Origin: Corythucha ciliata
Taxonomy: Eukaryota; Arthropoda; Insecta; Hemiptera; Tingidae
Assembly: GCA_038030265.1 (NCBI GenBank)
Contig: CM075938.1
Span: 20,313,009-20,377,008, forward strand
DNA length: 64,000 nucleotides
Direction of reading: 5' to 3'
The translations under genes were made by a program, and so were the position numbers. This document shows positions 60,536-64,000 of the stretch, piece by piece (the stretch's first letter is position 1; each line of letters starts with the position of its first letter). Under the pieces are notes generated by a model, which was not told where the DNA came from, did not search any database, and saw only the letters and a list, made by a program, of their open reading frames with translations.

Positions 60536-61741
60536 ATGACAATCGCCGAATTAATTGGCAAAGATTTCAAGCACGTCCTTCAAGACTTTACCATTTGCTA
60601 TCTCATCGAACGTCCCAAAGACATCGTCGAATTTGGCCTTCGCTATTTCAACGACCTTCGCACCAAACGCGTCACATCCTACATTGAATCGTCAACCGAC
60701 ATGATGGATGGTGACGTCGACTTCGTTCCACCTACAGTGGTCGGCCCAGGTCGCCGTCACACGGTTTTTGAAGCGAGTGTCAATCCAGAGCGTGAATCAA
60801 TGTCAGTTAGGGAGATTCATCCTAAAAATGTGGAACAACGCGAAAAACTGTTGGCAACTGTCAAGTCCATTCTGTTGTTTAATTCGCTCGATCCGGACAA
60901 TTTGGACGAAATTATCGACGCGATGAGGGAAAAGTTGGTGACGCAGGGGGAGAGCATTATCGAGCAAGGAGAGGACGGGGATTATTTTTATGTGGTGGAG
61001 GATGGGGTGTATGAGGCGCTTGTGAGAGATCCAGTCGGCGAGGAGACTGTTGTCAAGACTTACAACAACGAGGGGTATTTCGGTGAGCTCGCACTGCTTT
61101 ATAATACTCCGCGGGCGGCAACGGTTGTGGCGAAAACGAATGGAAAGCTTTGGATGATGTCGAGAGAAACTTTCAGGAAAAGCGTAGTCCAAAACGCGTA
61201 TAAGAAGAGAAAGGTTCGCCTAATAGTTTTCAATCGTTTGTTAGGATAAACGATGAAACTATGTTTTTTTTTGTTGTTGTTGATGTTCTAGGCGTACGAC
61301 GACTTCCTAGCCAAAGTGCCAATACTCTCCGAGCTCAAACCCGGTGAAAGGCTCAACGTAGCCGACGCCCTGAACTCGATGACATTCGCAATGGACGAGT
61401 GTATCGTCAAGCAGGGGGCCAGAGCGGATGGCATGTATTTCATCGAGTCGGGCACCGTTCGTGTCGCCATCAAAGGCCCGGCTGGTGTTGACGTCACCAT
61501 CAAAATGCTCGGCCCCGGCGATTATTTCGGTGAACTGGCACTGTTGACAAAACGACGACGAGTCGCCTCGGTCTACGCCGCCAGTCCCGTTCGCGTCGCT
61601 TTCCTGGGCGTTGAACCGTTCGAACGACTGTTGGGCTCTTGTATGATCATCATGAAGCGGAACGCGAAAAAATACGAAGAGCAACTGAGCCACGTGATCG
61701 GAGGAAGCGTCAATTTGAACGATCTTAAAGACGAAATTTAA
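60536..61741 (+). CDS. Pka-R2: cAMP-dependent protein kinase type II regulatory subunit, two exons (60536-61213, 61292-61741)
   Basis: The 375-residue product should hold the PKA catalytic subunit inactive until cAMP binds, and should dock on A-kinase anchoring proteins through its dimerisation domain. Seen: an RII-like dimerisation/docking helix pair at about residues 5-43 (LLQ-F-T-like core and RYFNDLR), an inhibitor site RRHT at 73-76, cAMP domain A with FGELALLYNTPRAAT at 182-196 (Glu184, Arg193), and domain B with FGELALLTKRRRVAS at 305-319 (Glu307, Arg316). A phosphorylatable Thr in the inhibitor site and the shape of the N-terminus favour type II over type I. Length is close to known RII subunits, with a rather short linker before the inhibitor site. 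The start is fixed by an in-frame TAA directly before the ATG. The junction joins KKRK to AYDDF in phase 0, which keeps normal family spacing. No neighbouring gene is visible. Untranslated 5' exons cannot be excluded. Confidence 0.95.
61214..61291 (+). other. Pka-R2: intron of the PKA regulatory subunit gene
   Basis: A 78-bp phase-0 intron begins GTTCGC and ends TGTTCTAG after a T-rich stretch. The acceptor is ordinary, but the donor lacks the usual purine at +3 and the AAG at +3 to +5. The protein spacing across the junction matches the RII family exactly, so the boundaries are well supported despite the weak donor. Reading through the donor meets a stop after 11 codons. Confidence 0.85.
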
Positions 61742-61845
61742 ACGAGGGGAAAGCAAAGGAGAAAACAAATGTAAAATAATGAGTGAAACGAAAGACGGAG
61801 ACTCGCGGTCTTCTATTCATTGTTCTGGGGTGCTAGTAGAACCAG

Positions 61846-61851
61846 AATAAA
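61846..61851 (+). promoter_or_regulatory. polyadenylation signal AATAAA of the PKA regulatory subunit gene
   Basis: An exact AATAAA lies about 105 bases after the stop codon of the PKA regulatory subunit and is followed by A-rich sequence. It is the first such hexamer downstream on this strand. It implies a short 3' untranslated region. Confidence 0.5.
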
Positions 61852-61859
61852 ATTAGGAA

Positions 61860-63680
61860 AAAAAATAAGGAGAAACGTCTTATTTATTAATTAAATTAAG
61901 CGGCCGTTTAATAAACGAGTGAACATTAAATATGACAGCGGGAGGCTACCAGCTCAATCGACGTTTAAATTACAGGATTTTTCGTTTTTAAGCATCTTTC
62001 TCTTCTCCTACCGCAACGGGGGAGCTCGCAGGGCCCCATGCGTGCCGCCTGGTATTAGTCACCATCACGCTGACATACTAGCCGGTTAGCGCCGGGACAG
62101 ATCGCGTTGTGTGTAATTCGGAGACGTTTCCGCCTCCCCCCCCCCATTCACCTTCTTCTCGTGCTTTTCTAAAACCGTACGGATTGGTCCGTGTGCAGGA
62201 TGTTTCCTAAATACGACCTCTGCTGCACCAAAGAGGTTTTTTATCATCGTGTCAAGAACGGGCCGCTTTTTCGTTTACGCCACCACTGTTGTTGCGGATG
62301 ATGGAGGGGTGAGAAGCTTTTGATAGGCTCGCATGAGATTAATGTCAGCGCGAGTTTATATTTTGCAGGGAGGGAGGAGAGGAAAGAATCAAATGACTAT
62401 CGCTGTCGGAAACTCGAAAAGAATGACCAAAAAAATTAAAAAATAGGGAGCGTCAAAACTGTCTTCCTCCCTCACCCACCCCCCCGCACTACCACCCCAT
62501 CGACAAACCGGATTTATTCCGAAATTGTTCAAGTCAAGAGGCACCAGGATTCGAATGGAATGGGAAATCCATCCTTCTTTATATGAAAAAAAGGTGGCCT
62601 TACGTGTCCCCCTCCACCCTTTTGAGTTGTCTCAAAATCGGAGAAAAACGATGAGAACGATTTAAATTGAAAATTTGAATACAATAAAACAAGAGCCTTG
62701 CGATGGGTTTTGGAGAATTGAGGGTATCGAGGGGGCTGAAATGAATGCCACAAAGAGCTTTTGATACGATTTTAACGGGACATGCAAGATGATACCACTT
62801 ATGGTGGGGTTGACCGAAGGGGGGGGGGGCATAAAGTGAAATTGATGAATTAAGAAAATTTTTTTTGGATGACCTCGATCCTACCTCTCTTCCTATTGAA
62901 CTCATTTTTTTTTAATGTATAAAACGGAATTAAAAATTCAAATACGAAGTCAAGGACGCAAAATTACTTGCAGTTATTTAAATAAGAAACTCCCATCTTA
63001 CCTCGGGGAGAACAACCACCAGCGCCATAAAAAGGAATGTGAGCACGCCAGGGCAGTCCACAAAGATTTGTGAAGTCATTAAAGACAAAAAAAAAAGAAA
63101 AAGAAAAGTGGAGTTTATTTAACTGAGACTCTCTTTTCTCTATAAGAAAAATAACAGAGATACTCGAAAAGAATTGACTTTACCGCCTTCGAAACCCCCT
63201 TCCTCCCACCATGCACCGCGAAAGAGAGAAAATCTTATCCGATAGAGAAATTAAACCACGTGCTTAGAAGCCTTTTTTTTAATCATTCGTGGTATTATGG
63301 AAGAGAAAGGATGATCGACGATCTTCAACTCTTTCCACTCGTAAATATCCCGGATTTTGCGTTCGAAGGAATAAAGAGCGTGTTGGATGGTACGGGGAGC
63401 GGGGGAGAGTTGTGGGTGTAAACAACGTTCTATAGTACTTGGGGGAGGGAAGATCTGACTTTGATCGAGCAAGGTGGTTTACTTATTTTGGACTCATGAA
63501 GGTTAACATTTCGGCATTTGGGTTTGGGTTTGTCCGCGGTTAATGAAGGGCTGATAGGTGCGATTCCCCACGTCCTCTTGAAGTCGAAGTCATTTCCACA
63601 AAAAAGTCATCAAAAACACCTCCCAAACAGTGGAGGACCTTCACATAAACGGCCACGGAGCAGAAAATCGTTTTCTACTC
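61860..63680. other. sequence downstream of the PKA gene, no gene recognised
   Basis: C run 62136-62145 and G run 62819-62829, plus pyrimidine-rich stretches. No exon with family resemblance. Confidence 0.6.
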
Positions 63681-63684
63681 TAAA

Positions 63685-63904
63685 TGAGCAGGGAACCGTG
63701 AATTTGCATTTTTTCACAGTTTTGGCCGCGAATTACTGATTTTTTCACTTATATAAGCGATTAAGCGATTTTTCTCAATTTTAGCCACGAAGTTGCCACT
63801 AGAAACCACTAATTTAGATGTTTCAATTTATTTTAGCTGTAAATAAGCACTTTTTCTGCATTTTTATCTTGCGTGAGCGCTTATCATCAATTACTGGTCA
63901 CGAA
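63685..63904 (-). repeat. degenerate GCTAAAATTGAG array, opposite strand
   Basis: About six units (TTTTGGCCGCGAATTACTGATTT, TCTCAATTTTAGCCACGAAG), cut at 63905. Confidence 0.65.
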
Positions 63905-64000
63905 TAGTGATGGGTCAAGGGAAAAAACCCATTGGGAATATTCCCGTTTTTTGGGAAAAAACCCGGTTTTTTCCCAAGAAAGTATTTTCCCACCCGAATT
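63905..64000 (+). mobile_element. possible element start running off the window
   Basis: A degenerate array ends abruptly at TAGTGATGGGTCAAGGG. The sequence then turns into alternating GGGAAAA and CCCGGTTTT blocks up to the edge. TAGTGATGGG is a common start of hAT-type elements. The other end lies outside the window. Confidence 0.3.

Overview
The window looks like nuclear DNA from an invertebrate animal, possibly an arthropod such as a crustacean. The evidence is spliced genes with short GT-AG introns, a metazoan cAMP-dependent protein kinase regulatory subunit, a P-element/THAP9-type transposase relic, a Ty3/gypsy relic, hAT-like and inverted-repeat elements and tRNA-derived SINE-like units. 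The taxon is inferred from these families only and was not verified. No bacterial operon, CRISPR array or rRNA is visible.

The window is very gene-poor. The only intact protein-coding gene I can support is a type II PKA regulatory subunit at 60536-61741, made of two exons with one 78-bp intron and ending in a canonical second cAMP-binding domain. Everything else that reads as protein is a decayed transposon: a P-element-like transposase at 4733-9609 with five recognisable exons, one stop and three frameshifts, and a gypsy pol relic at 25308-27017 with protease, part of the RT palm and the integrase core but with the RNase H region deleted.

The rest falls into two sorts of DNA. The first is a set of strongly diverged, short-period (about 20-60 bp) tandem arrays. 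They come in several dialects and both orientations, and many share a core like CGAAATT or GCTAAAATTGAG (about 3.5-3.7, 12.1-13.7, 16.4-18.6, 23.5-25.2, 30.3-31.7, 34.5-35.5, 38.8-41.5, 45.3-46.2, 49.1-51.1, 54.4-56.4, 59.4-60.2 and 63.7-63.9 kb). Nearly all the mobile elements I could identify lie in or next to these arrays. The second is anonymous sequence between them, without recognisable genes, marked by poly-A/T, microsatellites and an unusual number of long G or C homopolymers.

The most notable non-coding signal is at 11.83-12.00 kb: a tandem cluster of sites matching the RFX-factor X-box (14-bp imperfect palindrome GTTACCATGGCAAC and variants). A related single perfect site lies at 3783, next to a repeat module that also has a copy near 11.3 kb. 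Other signals are a dense palindrome cluster at 48047-48115, a 606-bp hAT-type element with a perfect 8-bp target duplication, two inverted-repeat elements packed into one intron of the transposase relic, and a SINE family with a tRNA-like head.
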